DNA of 64,000 bases from REEP01 sp964517265 (lineage in GTDB: Bacteria; Pseudomonadota; Alphaproteobacteria; Rhodospirillales; Defluviicoccaceae). The notes beneath the pieces were generated by a model. It did no database searches. It was not told where the DNA came from and was given only the letters and a program-made list of their open reading frames with translations. A program made the translations under genes and the position numbers. How positions within the stretch are numbered: position 1 is the first letter of the stretch; the number at the start of each line of letters is the position of its first letter. The stretch is taken from the NCBI GenBank assembly GCA_964517265.1, contig CAZFBS010000002.1, positions 62,001 through 126,000 of the forward strand. Reading direction: 5' to 3'. This document shows, one piece after another, positions 8,450 to 16,681 of the stretch.

Positions 8450-9715
8450 ATGCAAGCGGAAAAATTATGGCAATTCCCGATTAAGGAATTTCATCGGATG
8501 CCGCGCGGCATCCTCGGCCCCGGCGCATATGAAATGGTCGGCGTTGAAGCCAAGAAGCTCGGGTTCAAACGCTCGCTCCTGGCAACGTCCGGCCTTCGCG
8601 GCACCGGCATTGTCGAGGACGTCGCCGGCAAGATCAAATACCAGGGCGTCGACGTCGTCATCTACGACAAGATCGAATCCAACCCCAAGGATTACAACTG
8701 CATGGAGATGGCCGATCTCTATGTGAAAGAAAAGTGCGACAGCTTCATCTCGGTCGGCGGCGGCAGCGTCACCGACGCAACCAAGGGCGCCCGCATCGTG
8801 GTCGCCCATGACGGCCGAAATATCAACGAGTTCGACGGCTTCAACAAGTCGGAGAACCCCGACAATCCACCGCACATCGCCATCAACACCACCGCCGGCA
8901 CCGGCTCGGAGACGAGCTGGGCCTATGTCATCACCGACACGACCTCGGAGAAGGCGCCCTACAAGTGGCTCGGTTTCGACGATACCTGCCCTGTCACCCT
9001 CGGCATCAATGATCCCGTCCTGTTCTTCTCGATGCCGCAGGACCTGACCGCCTTCTGCGGCTTCGACGTGCTCGCGCACGCCTCCGAACCCTACGTCTCG
9101 CGCCTCGACTTTCTGCCCAGTCTCGGCAACGCGCTGAAGGTGATCGAACTGGTCGGCGAGCATCTGCGTCGCACGGTGTTCGAGCCGCTGAACTACGAGG
9201 CGCGCTACAACATGATGTACGCGTCCTACATGGCGGCGCAGTCGTTCAACAGCGGCGGCCTTGGCATCATCCATGCCACCTCGCACGCCGTCAGCGCCTA
9301 TTACGATACCCACCACGGCCTCAACAACGCGATCGCGCTGCCGCGGGTGTGGGAATACAACATGCCGACCAACTACAAGCGCTTCCGCGACATCGCCCGG
9401 GCGCTGGGCGAGAATGTCGATGGCCTGACCGACGTTTCGGCGGCCGAGCGGGCGCTGGAAGCGGCGATCCGCCTCAGCAAGGATGTCGGGGTTCCGTCCA
9501 ATTTCTGCAGCACCCCGCAGTACACCAAGTCGCGGATGGGGCAAGGCAAGTACGCCGAGTGGGGCGGTGCGACCATCGCCGGCGATGACCGCGACGTCGA
9601 CCGCATCACCAAGCACCTGCTGGGCGACGGCTCGACGCCGGGCAACGCGCGCGAAGTCACCTACGAGGCGGTCGCGCCGATGGTGAGGCACACGCTGACC
9701 GGCTCCTACTATTGA
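8450..9715 (+). CDS. iron-type (group III) alcohol dehydrogenase, NDMA-dependent methanol dehydrogenase-like
   Basis: A 421-residue group III metal-dependent alcohol dehydrogenase. The N-terminus (LWQFPIKEFHRMPRGILG), the body (ESNPKDYN, VGGGSVTDATKGAR, INTTAGTGSETSWAY) and the C-terminus (TGSYY) closely recall the actinobacterial NDMA-dependent methanol dehydrogenases Mno/Mdo, which hold NAD(H) tightly and need mycofactocin in vivo. Probable metal ligands are D206, H210, H279 and H289. The start ATG 8450 is preceded by GGAGGAAA. A 190-base gap before it could hold its own promoter. Given the mft genes downstream, mycofactocin is the likely electron acceptor. The resemblance is from memory, not from an alignment; methanol versus ethanol or longer alcohols cannot be decided. 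Confidence 0.85.
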   Translation: MQAEKLWQFPIKEFHRMPRGILGPGAYEMVGVEAKKLGFKRSLLATSGLRGTGIVEDVAGKIKYQGVDVVIYDKIESNPKDYNCMEMADLYVKEKCDSFISVGGGSVTDATKGARIVVAHDGRNINEFDGFNKSENPDNPPHIAINTTAGTGSETSWAYVITDTTSEKAPYKWLGFDDTCPVTLGINDPVLFFSMPQDLTAFCGFDVLAHASEPYVSRLDFLPSLGNALKVIELVGEHLRRTVFEPLNYEARYNMMYASYMAAQSFNSGGLGIIHATSHAVSAYYDTHHGLNNAIALPRVWEYNMPTNYKRFRDIARALGENVDGLTDVSAAERALEAAIRLSKDVGVPSNFCSTPQYTKSRMGQGKYAEWGGATIAGDDRDVDRITKHLLGDGSTPGNAREVTYEAVAPMVRHTLTGSYY

Positions 9716-9760
9716 TGCGCGCAGCTCCGGCCGTTTTTTAAGGCCTTAGGGAAGGGGGAG

Positions 9761-9782
9761 CCACCCTTGTGAACAAGGGTGG
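9761..9782 (+). promoter_or_regulatory. intercistronic hairpin before the MoxR-type gene
   Basis: A nearly perfect inverted repeat (CCACCCTTGT paired with ACAAGGGTGG, two-base centre) 46 bases after the alcohol dehydrogenase stop and 23 bases before the next start. It has no T-run in the plus direction. Its placement resembles the hairpin at 7747, so the early part of the operon may use processing hairpins to set the high dehydrogenase to low accessory-protein ratio. That role is inference. Confidence 0.45.
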
Positions 9783-9804
9783 TTTCCCCCCGAAAAGGAA
9801 GATC

Positions 9805-11034
9805 ATGTTCCAGTCCGTCGAGCAGACGATCGAAGACCTGGCTGCGCGGCAGTACATTTGCGATCGCAAACTGGCGACCGTTACCTTTCTGGCCCACAAG
9901 CTGGGCAAGCCGATTCTGATCGAGGGGCCCGCCGGTGTCGGCAAGACCGAGCTGGCCAAGGCGACGGCGCACGTTCTGGGGCGCGAGCTGATCCGCTTGC
10001 AGTGCTACAGCGGACTGGACGAGACGCGCGCGCTCTATGAATGGGAATACGGCAAGCAGCTCCTTTACACGCAAATCCTCCGTGACAAGATCGGCCGCCT
10101 CTTTGCCGACGTCGACGATCTTGCCGATGCGGTCGAGAAGCTCCGTCGGCACGAGGACGTGTTCTTCTCCGAACATTTCATCGTCCGCCGTCCGGTTCTC
10201 CAAGCCATCAGCGCGGCTGAACCGGTCGTTCTGCTGATCGACGAGATCGACCGCGCCGAGGAGCAGTTCGAGGCGTTCCTGCTCGAAGTGTTGAGCGATT
10301 TCCAGGTGAGCGTTCCGGAAGTTGGCACCATCAAGGCGAAGACGCCGCCCTATGTCGTGATCACCAGCAACAACACCCGGGATCTCAGCGACGCGTTGAA
10401 ACGGCGCTGCCTTCACCTGTTCATCGATTATCCCGATGAGCAACGAGAGCTGGAGATCGTTCGCTTGAAGGTTCCGGACGTAAGCGAGACGCTGGCCGCC
10501 GAGGTCGTCAATGTGATCCGCCGGATGCGGGCCCTGGACCTGCGCAAGGCGCCCAGCATCAGCGAGACGCTCGACTGGGCGCAGGCCCTGGTTCTGCTCG
10601 ATGCCGAGCATCTGACTCATGATTTGGTGGAAGAGACTCTGCAACTCCTGGTCAAATACGAGCGGGATACCCAGCAGGTCCGCGACCATGTCGATTGGTT
10701 GCTGGAAGGGGTCACCGCCCATGGCGCCCATCTTCATTGTCATGACGGCCACGGGCACGATCATGAGCACCACCATGGGAACGGCCAAGCCCACGACCAC
10801 GACCACGATCATAATCACGCGCCCGGGCACACACATAGCCACCGGGACAGGCACGATCATGGGCATGAACGCCCTCGTCGCGCGGAATCGGTCGAGCCGC
10901 CGGCACGGTTGCACCCGCGCGCGCGGCCGGCCGAGCCCGATCTGAAGGACGTCGAGACGCGCCGGCAGGAGCATGCGGTGCGGTACTTCGGGAGCTATCG
11001 CGGCCGGGTCGATGGCGGCGTCGGGGAGGCGTGA
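9805..11034 (+). CDS. MoxR/CbbQ-type AAA+ ATPase with a histidine-rich C-terminal tail
   Basis: A 409-residue AAA+ ATPase. Walker A is GPAGVGKT (residues 41-48), Walker B is VVLLIDEIDRAEE (around 141-153), sensor 1 is VITSNNTRDL, and the arginine-finger region is LKRRCLHLFIDYPD. This MoxR-family core ends near residue 300. It is followed by an unusual tail, residues 306-354, with 21 histidines in 49 positions, mixed with Asp and Gly (for example GHGHDHEHHHG and HDHDHDHNH). Such tails store or deliver divalent metals in HypB- and UreE-type chaperones. MoxR ATPases with VWA partners insert metals or remodel metalloenzymes. Its neighbour, the metal-dependent alcohol dehydrogenase, is the obvious client. 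The start ATG 9805 follows AAAAGGAAG. The stop overlaps the VWA gene (TGATG). Confidence 0.9.
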   Translation: MFQSVEQTIEDLAARQYICDRKLATVTFLAHKLGKPILIEGPAGVGKTELAKATAHVLGRELIRLQCYSGLDETRALYEWEYGKQLLYTQILRDKIGRLFADVDDLADAVEKLRRHEDVFFSEHFIVRRPVLQAISAAEPVVLLIDEIDRAEEQFEAFLLEVLSDFQVSVPEVGTIKAKTPPYVVITSNNTRDLSDALKRRCLHLFIDYPDEQRELEIVRLKVPDVSETLAAEVVNVIRRMRALDLRKAPSISETLDWAQALVLLDAEHLTHDLVEETLQLLVKYERDTQQVRDHVDWLLEGVTAHGAHLHCHDGHGHDHEHHHGNGQAHDHDHDHNHAPGHTHSHRDRHDHGHERPRRAESVEPPARLHPRARPAEPDLKDVETRRQEHAVRYFGSYRGRVDGGVGEA

Positions 11035-12593
11035 TGGACGCGCCGATCAACCGCTTCATCTGTCTGCTCAGAAAAAATGGCATCAGGATCTCGCCCTCGG
11101 AGTCGATCGACGCCCTGCAGGCCCTGTTGCAGGTCACTTTGGCCGACCGCGAGACCGTGCGCACGGCACTGCGGACGACACTGGTCAAGGACATGCACGA
11201 CATTCCGGTGTTTGAAGAGCTGTTCAGGCTCTTTTTCACCCTGCCGGGTAGCGGCGGCAGCCGCACTGGAGGAAGCGGCCATGGCCACCATCATGAGGGC
11301 GATGTCGCCGAGCCGGAGCGCATCGTGTTATCTCCGGATGATCCGGGCATTACCAAAAACGACGCCGAGCACGCCCACGGCGAGCCGGTCTCGATCCGGG
11401 ATTTCTTCGAGCCGGACAAGATGGTGACCCGCTTCAACCCGCATCAGGACCCCAACCAGCTCAGTCTTTCCGCGCTGAGTCAGGGCTTGATCCTCAACCG
11501 CAACAAGGGCCTCCTCGATCAGGTCATGAAGAAGGTCACGCACCAGTTGCAGGTGCGGAAAGTGAAGAATATCGCTCGCCCCGGCGAGCTCAACTTCAGC
11601 GAGGGATTACCGTCCGTCGACGAGGACCTGATCGTCAATGCCGCCGAAGCCCTGCTGGATGATCTTCGCGATCTCGAGGTCGACGAGGCGCTGATCGAGC
11701 GGCTTGCCCGCAACGTCGATGGCGTCATCGCCAACCTGCCGGAATTGTTGAAACGGTATATCGAACGCGAGATGGCGCTGCATCACGGCGCCGCGCAGCC
11801 GCACCCGGAGCCGATCCGCTCGGCCTACGACTATCGTTTTACGGAGACGGAGAGGCGGGGAATGGAAGAAATCGTCCGCCGTCTCGGCCGACGGATGAAA
11901 GGCGCCCGCTCCAGCCGCCGCATCGCAAGCCATCGGGGGCGGATCGACGTCGCCCGCACCATGCGCAACAGCATGAGCTTTGACGGGATTCCGTTCCGGC
12001 CGGTGATGACGCGTCAGCTGCAAGACAAGCCGCGCATTGTCGTCATCTGCGATGTCAGCCTGTCGGTCCGCACCACCGCACGGTTCATGCTGCACTTGGT
12101 TTACAGCCTTCAGTCCCTGTTCGAGCAGGTGCGCAGCTTCGTGTTCGTCAGCGATCTCGCCGATGCCACGCCTCATTTCGAACAGCTCAGCATCGACGCC
12201 GCCATTGCCGCCATCTTCGGCGGCCAACTCGTCGATTGCGATGCCAACAGCAATTACGGGCGGGCGTTCGGGATTTTTTGTCAGAACCATCTCGGGTCAC
12301 TGAACGGCCATACCACGGTGATCGTGCTCGGCGACGGCCGCGGCAACCGCAATCCGCCCAACATCCAGGCGCTGGAGGAGATCCGTCGGCGGGCCAAGCA
12401 ACTGGTCTGGCTCTGCCCGGAATCTCGCGGCAGCTGGGGGCTTGGCAGCTCCGACATGCCGCTTTACGCCTCGGCGTGCCATCGTGCCGAAGTGGTTCGC
12501 AACTTGAAGCAACTCGGCGAGGTAACCGAGACATTGCTGCGGGCGCATGGGCCCGGCGCCGGCGCGGCGCTGCGGCAGGCCGGGATGGGGTGA
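11034..12593 (+). CDS. CoxE-like VWA domain protein, MoxR partner
   Basis: A 519-residue protein with a C-terminal von Willebrand A domain of the CoxE type. The MIDAS motif is ICDVSLSV near residue 335, preceded by PRIV and followed by FVFVSDLADATPHFE and VIVLGDGRGNRNPPN. The N-terminal half is helical, with a short histidine cluster (GHGHHHEGD, residues 82-90), echoing the tail of the upstream ATPase. The gene overlaps the ATPase gene by one base. MoxR-VWA pairs act as chaperones for metalloenzymes (CbbQ-CbbO, NorQ-NorD, CoxD-CoxE are examples). Here the pair is inserted between the alcohol dehydrogenase and the mycofactocin biosynthesis genes. Confidence 0.85.
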   Translation: MDAPINRFICLLRKNGIRISPSESIDALQALLQVTLADRETVRTALRTTLVKDMHDIPVFEELFRLFFTLPGSGGSRTGGSGHGHHHEGDVAEPERIVLSPDDPGITKNDAEHAHGEPVSIRDFFEPDKMVTRFNPHQDPNQLSLSALSQGLILNRNKGLLDQVMKKVTHQLQVRKVKNIARPGELNFSEGLPSVDEDLIVNAAEALLDDLRDLEVDEALIERLARNVDGVIANLPELLKRYIEREMALHHGAAQPHPEPIRSAYDYRFTETERRGMEEIVRRLGRRMKGARSSRRIASHRGRIDVARTMRNSMSFDGIPFRPVMTRQLQDKPRIVVICDVSLSVRTTARFMLHLVYSLQSLFEQVRSFVFVSDLADATPHFEQLSIDAAIAAIFGGQLVDCDANSNYGRAFGIFCQNHLGSLNGHTTVIVLGDGRGNRNPPNIQALEEIRRRAKQLVWLCPESRGSWGLGSSDMPLYASACHRAEVVRNLKQLGEVTETLLRAHGPGAGAALRQAGMG

Positions 12594-12597
12594 TGCA

Positions 12598-13662
12598 ATG
12601 ACGGTGATGACCCTATCCCGGGAGCGCCATGGCTTGCTGGTGCGATGTCTGGCCGAGCGTGCCATCCCGATTGCCCGCAGCCCGCGCTTTACCCTCTATC
12701 CACTTAACCCCTCCGGCAATTCGCAGCGGAACGCGGGCGGCATCGACGACATCATTGTCGTGCATGACTTCGCACCCTCGGAGATCGACAACAACATTGC
12801 CAGCTATGTCGCCGATGAACTGCTGCCGCTGCTTGCAGCCGGCGAGGTCCGACGCGACGCTGCGGACGGGTCTGCCATAAGCGATCAGGACCTGTTCGAG
12901 CGCTTGGTCGGCGAGATCGTCCGCTCCGTCGACGGCAACGAAACTCGTGCCTGGCACCGCTTCTACGACAACACACTGACGGCTCTGGAGCGTGCGGGCC
13001 TCTCCAGCGACGCGGGAGGAGGAAGGGCGGGTGCGCTCCCGGCTGGCGCTCTTAATCCGCCAAAGGATTACATCGGCGATTTCGCCGCGATCTACGACCG
13101 CATCGCCGCTCTGATCGCCGAAATTGGTGCCGAAAGCATCCTCGATGTGGCGACCTGCTTCGGGTTCCTTCCGCTGCTGCTGGCATCGGGAGCGGGACCG
13201 CAGCCACAGGGCCGCCGTAAACCTTCGTGCATCGTTGCCTGCGATCTCAACACGGCGTTGATCGCGCTCGCGGCGGGTTATGCCCGGCATCGCAATCTGA
13301 CCGGCCTGCATTTTGTCGAGGCCGACATCCTCGATCCGTTCGAGCGCGCCTTTCCCCAGCCGTCCTTCGACGTCGTGACCGCCGTCCACCTGCTCGAGCA
13401 TCTCGATCCGGCCGAGACTGGTTTGGCGATGGATCACCTGTGGCGCCTGACGCGCCGGCGGCTGATCGTCGCGGTGCCGGTGGAGGAAGTTCCCGATTCC
13501 CGTTTCGGCCACCGGCAGGTTTTCGACCGGGAGAGCCTTCTTGCACTGGGCTCGGCGTCGGGCGGGATCTGCCACGGGTTCGAGGATCACGGGGCGTGGC
13601 TGGTGATCGATCGCAAGCCCGACGCCGCCGTCCGCCAAAGGTTCGAGGAGGCTTGGACATGA
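12598..13662 (+). CDS. SAM-dependent methyltransferase, candidate mycofactocin methyltransferase (MftM-like)
   Basis: A 354-residue protein. The C-terminal half is a class I methyltransferase: SILDVATCFGFLPLLLA is a variant motif I (DVATCFG), IVACDLNTALI is the acidic motif II, and FDVVTAVHLLEHLDPAE and RRLIVAVPVEEVPDSRFGH follow. The N-terminal 170 residues are an unassigned helical domain (NNIASYVADELLPLL, WHRFYDNTLTALERAGL). Mycobacterial MftM methylates the oligosaccharide on mycofactocin, and the position directly before mftC, with a 4-base ATGA overlap, makes this a candidate. I cannot verify orthology by eye. The start ATG 12598 lies 4 bases after the VWA stop. Confidence 0.65.
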   Translation: MTVMTLSRERHGLLVRCLAERAIPIARSPRFTLYPLNPSGNSQRNAGGIDDIIVVHDFAPSEIDNNIASYVADELLPLLAAGEVRRDAADGSAISDQDLFERLVGEIVRSVDGNETRAWHRFYDNTLTALERAGLSSDAGGGRAGALPAGALNPPKDYIGDFAAIYDRIAALIAEIGAESILDVATCFGFLPLLLASGAGPQPQGRRKPSCIVACDLNTALIALAAGYARHRNLTGLHFVEADILDPFERAFPQPSFDVVTAVHLLEHLDPAETGLAMDHLWRLTRRRLIVAVPVEEVPDSRFGHRQVFDRESLLALGSASGGICHGFEDHGAWLVIDRKPDAAVRQRFEEAWT

Positions 13663-14690
13663 GCTACGAGATTTTCCGCAAGGGACTGAACGCGCCGATC
13701 TGCCTGACCTGGGAGATCACCTATGGCTGCAATCTGCGCTGCGTGCATTGCCTCTCTTCATCGGGCAAGCGCCGGCGGGAGGAGTTGACCACCGCAGAGG
13801 CCGAGCGTTTGCTCGACGAGTGGGCCGACATGAAGGTCTTTTACATCAATGTCGGCGGCGGCGAGCCGATGAGCCGGCCCGATTTCTTCCGGCTGATGGA
13901 TCATGCCCTCGGCCGCGGCATCGGTGTCAAGTTCAGCACCAATGGGACCTTGATCGACGATCGGGCTGCCGATTGGATCGCCTCCCGCGATTACCTCGAC
14001 GTCCAGATCAGCCTGGATGGGGTCAGCGCCGAGACCAACGATCCCGTGCGCGGAGACGGCTCCTATGAGCGTGCCGATCGGGCGATGCGGCGCCTCGCCG
14101 CGCGTGGGGTTCGGTTCAAGATCAACGCGGTCGTCACCCGCGACAATGTCGTCGATCTCGATCGGTTTCTTGCCCTTGCAGAGCATTTCGGCGCCGAGTT
14201 GCGGCTCACCCGCCTGCGTCCGACCGGGCGCGGCGGCGATGTCTGGGAGCAACTGCGCCCGACACACACGCAGAACCGCACCCTCTATGAATGGCTGCTC
14301 GCCCACCGCAACGTTCTGACCGGCGACAGCTTTTTCCACCTGTCCGCCTACGGCGAGCCTGTCGAAGGGCTCAACATGTGCGGCGCCGGCCGTATCGTCT
14401 GCTGCGTCGACCCCGTCGGCGAAATCTATGCCTGCCCCTTCATGTTGGCGCCGGAGTTCTCTGCCGGCAACGTGCGCGGCGAGGGCGGATTCAGCCACGT
14501 CTGGCGCACCGCTCCGCTGTTCGCCCACTTGCGCGAATGGCAGGCGGGGGGCGGCTGCCAAGCGTGCGGCGCCTTCAACCTGTGTCACGGCGGCTGCCTT
14601 GCGGTGAAGCATTTCACCGGACGGTCCGTGGATGCCCCGGACCCGGACTGCGTGTTCGAGATGTCCACTCCGGCGGCGGGCGTGGCATGA
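13659..14690 (+). CDS. mftC: mycofactocin radical SAM maturase MftC
   Basis: A 343-residue radical SAM/SPASM enzyme. The N-terminus has CNLRCVHC (CxxxCxxC, the [4Fe-4S] that cleaves SAM), then GGGEPMSRPDF and STNGTLIDD. The C-terminal SPASM region has cysteines in NMCGAGRIVCCVDPVGEIYACPF, GGCQACGAFNLCHGGCLAVKHF and a final PDC, enough for two auxiliary clusters. MftC acts on the C-terminal Val-Tyr of MftA: oxidative decarboxylation of the Tyr, then cyclisation with Val. The start ATG 13659 overlaps the methyltransferase stop. Its peptide partner mftA is 10 kb downstream and its chaperone mftB 11 kb downstream, an uncommon separation. The identification rests on the SPASM pattern plus the other mft genes in the same operon. 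Confidence 0.92.
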   Translation: MSYEIFRKGLNAPICLTWEITYGCNLRCVHCLSSSGKRRREELTTAEAERLLDEWADMKVFYINVGGGEPMSRPDFFRLMDHALGRGIGVKFSTNGTLIDDRAADWIASRDYLDVQISLDGVSAETNDPVRGDGSYERADRAMRRLAARGVRFKINAVVTRDNVVDLDRFLALAEHFGAELRLTRLRPTGRGGDVWEQLRPTHTQNRTLYEWLLAHRNVLTGDSFFHLSAYGEPVEGLNMCGAGRIVCCVDPVGEIYACPFMLAPEFSAGNVRGEGGFSHVWRTAPLFAHLREWQAGGGCQACGAFNLCHGGCLAVKHFTGRSVDAPDPDCVFEMSTPAAGVA

Positions 14691-14703
14691 GGGCGAAACC
14701 GCA

Positions 14704-16680
14704 ATGACCATGCCGCAACAGAACCCGTTCGAGCCGTTGTTCATGCCGCTGCGGCTGGGCGGCAGGATTGCTGCGAACCGGCTGGTGTTCGGAGCGGTGC
14801 AGACCAATTTCGCCAACCATCATCGCTTCGAGAAGCGTCACGCGGCGTTCTATGGCACGCGGGCGGCGGGCGGAATCGCGCTGATCGTTCTGGAAGGCAG
14901 CGTGGTGCATCCCTCGGACTGGCCCTACGAATATGTCATCCGCGGCTATGACGAGGGGGTCGTCGACGGCTATCGGCTGATGGCCGAAACGGTCCATCGC
15001 CACGACACCCTGGTTCTGGCGCAGCTGACCCATAGCGGGATGCAGGGCAGCAGCCACTACTCGCAGGCGCCGCTGTGGGCGCCCTCGCCGGTGCCTGAGG
15101 TCAACAGCCGCGAGATGCCGCAGGTGATGCGGGTGGGCGACATCGCCGCGGTCATCGGGGGCTTCGCGGTCTCGGCGCGGCACGCCGCCGCGGGTGGGCT
15201 GGACGGCGTCGAGATCAACGCCGGTCAGAGCAGCCTGATCCGTCAGTTTCTCTCGCCGTTGACGAACCAGCGGGGGGACCTTTACGGCGGTACCCTCGAC
15301 AACCGGCTGCGCTTCGCGCGCGAGGTCATCCGCGCGGTGCGCGGGGAGATGCCTGCGGGAGCGATCGTCGGTCTGCGGCTGGCCGGTGATGAATACGCGC
15401 CCTGGGCGGGCATCAAACCCGAGGACGCCGCAGAGATCGCCCGCCTGCTCGCGGAGGACGGCGGGATCGATTTCATCAGTGTCACCAGCGGCAGCATCTA
15501 CAGCAGCCACCAGACCCGGCCGGGCCTTTCCATGCCGCCGGGATTTGCCGTCCCGCTCGCGGGGGTAATCCGGCAGGCGGTCTCGCTGCCGGTTATCGCG
15601 CAGGGCAGCATTGTCGATGCACAGATGGCGGCCGAGATCGTCGGGCAAGGCCAAACGGACGCGGTGGAAATGACCCGGGCGCTGATTGCCGATCCCGCCC
15701 TTCCCAACAAGATCCGTGATGGGCTGCCGCATCAGGTGCGGCCCTGCATCCTGTGCAATCAGCTCTGCATGGTCGATCGGGTCCAGAACCCGCGCCTGAG
15801 CTGCGCCGATAATCCGGCCGCCGGCTATGAGGGAACATCGGAATTTGCGCCGCTGACCCGGGCGCCCCTTCGTCATCGGGTGATGGTCGTGGGGGCCGGA
15901 CCCGCGGGTCTGGAAGCGGCCCGGGTGGCGGCCGAACGCGGCCACAGCGTCGCGGTGTTCGAGCGTGCGTCCCGCGCCGGCGGTGCGGTCCGGCTGGCGG
16001 CGGCGGCCCCCGGGCGCGAGCGGTTGGCGTTGATTGTCGACTGGCTGGAGGCCCAGGTGCGCAAGCTCAACATTCCGATCCACACCGGCGTCGAGGTGAC
16101 GCCGGCAATGATCCGCGACGAGGCTCCCGGCGCCGTCATCGTCGCAGTGGGGGGACGCCCGGAGCCCGATCCGGCGCTCGTCGCCGACAACGGCCTGGCG
16201 ATCCGAACGCCGCGGGAAGTCATGCAGGGCGAGGTGCCGGGACGACCGGGAACGGCGGTGGTGCTGGACGCTCTCGGCAACCAGCTCGGTATGAGCGTGG
16301 CCGAGTGGCTGGCCGATCATGGCTGGCGGGTCGAAGTGGTGACCGCCGATATGTTTGTCGGCCAGGGCCTCACCGCGACGATGGAATTGACGCCATGGAA
16401 TCAGCGGGCATGTGCCAAGAGCATCGCGTTCCGGCCGCAGATCGACGTCGAGCGGATCGCCGGCCGGACCGTGATCGGGCGCGATCATTTCGATCACACC
16501 CCCGTTCAGATGGCCGAGGTCGACCTTGTCGTGCGGGTGGGGGCCGAGGTTCCCGACGAGGACTTGTACTTCTTTCTCAAAGAGGCCGGCGAGCGCGTCT
16601 TTCGCGTCGGCGACTGCGTAGCGCCGCGCTCGATCGGCCAAGCGATTCTCGAAGGTTATCGGGCCGGACTGGGGGTGTAG
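14704..16680 (+). CDS. FadH/OYE-family oxidoreductase 1 (mycofactocin-associated)
   Basis: A 658-residue flavo-iron-sulfur protein with 2,4-dienoyl-CoA reductase (FadH) architecture. Residues 1-350 are an old-yellow-enzyme FMN barrel (FEPLFMPLRLGGRIAANRL, GGLDGVEINAGQSSLIRQFLSP). A [4Fe-4S] motif CILCNQLC...C lies near 360. A FAD/NAD(P) part starts at VMVVGAGPAGLEAARVAAERGH. A family of this kind, called mycofactocin system FadH/OYE oxidoreductase 1, is recognised only near mft genes; its reaction is unknown. It lies 13 bases after mftC. It may reduce or oxidise mycofactocin, or take part in its maturation where MftD is absent. Both are inference. Confidence 0.85.
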   Translation: MTMPQQNPFEPLFMPLRLGGRIAANRLVFGAVQTNFANHHRFEKRHAAFYGTRAAGGIALIVLEGSVVHPSDWPYEYVIRGYDEGVVDGYRLMAETVHRHDTLVLAQLTHSGMQGSSHYSQAPLWAPSPVPEVNSREMPQVMRVGDIAAVIGGFAVSARHAAAGGLDGVEINAGQSSLIRQFLSPLTNQRGDLYGGTLDNRLRFAREVIRAVRGEMPAGAIVGLRLAGDEYAPWAGIKPEDAAEIARLLAEDGGIDFISVTSGSIYSSHQTRPGLSMPPGFAVPLAGVIRQAVSLPVIAQGSIVDAQMAAEIVGQGQTDAVEMTRALIADPALPNKIRDGLPHQVRPCILCNQLCMVDRVQNPRLSCADNPAAGYEGTSEFAPLTRAPLRHRVMVVGAGPAGLEAARVAAERGHSVAVFERASRAGGAVRLAAAAPGRERLALIVDWLEAQVRKLNIPIHTGVEVTPAMIRDEAPGAVIVAVGGRPEPDPALVADNGLAIRTPREVMQGEVPGRPGTAVVLDALGNQLGMSVAEWLADHGWRVEVVTADMFVGQGLTATMELTPWNQRACAKSIAFRPQIDVERIAGRTVIGRDHFDHTPVQMAEVDLVVRVGAEVPDEDLYFFLKEAGERVFRVGDCVAPRSIGQAILEGYRAGLGV

Positions 16681-16681
16681 A

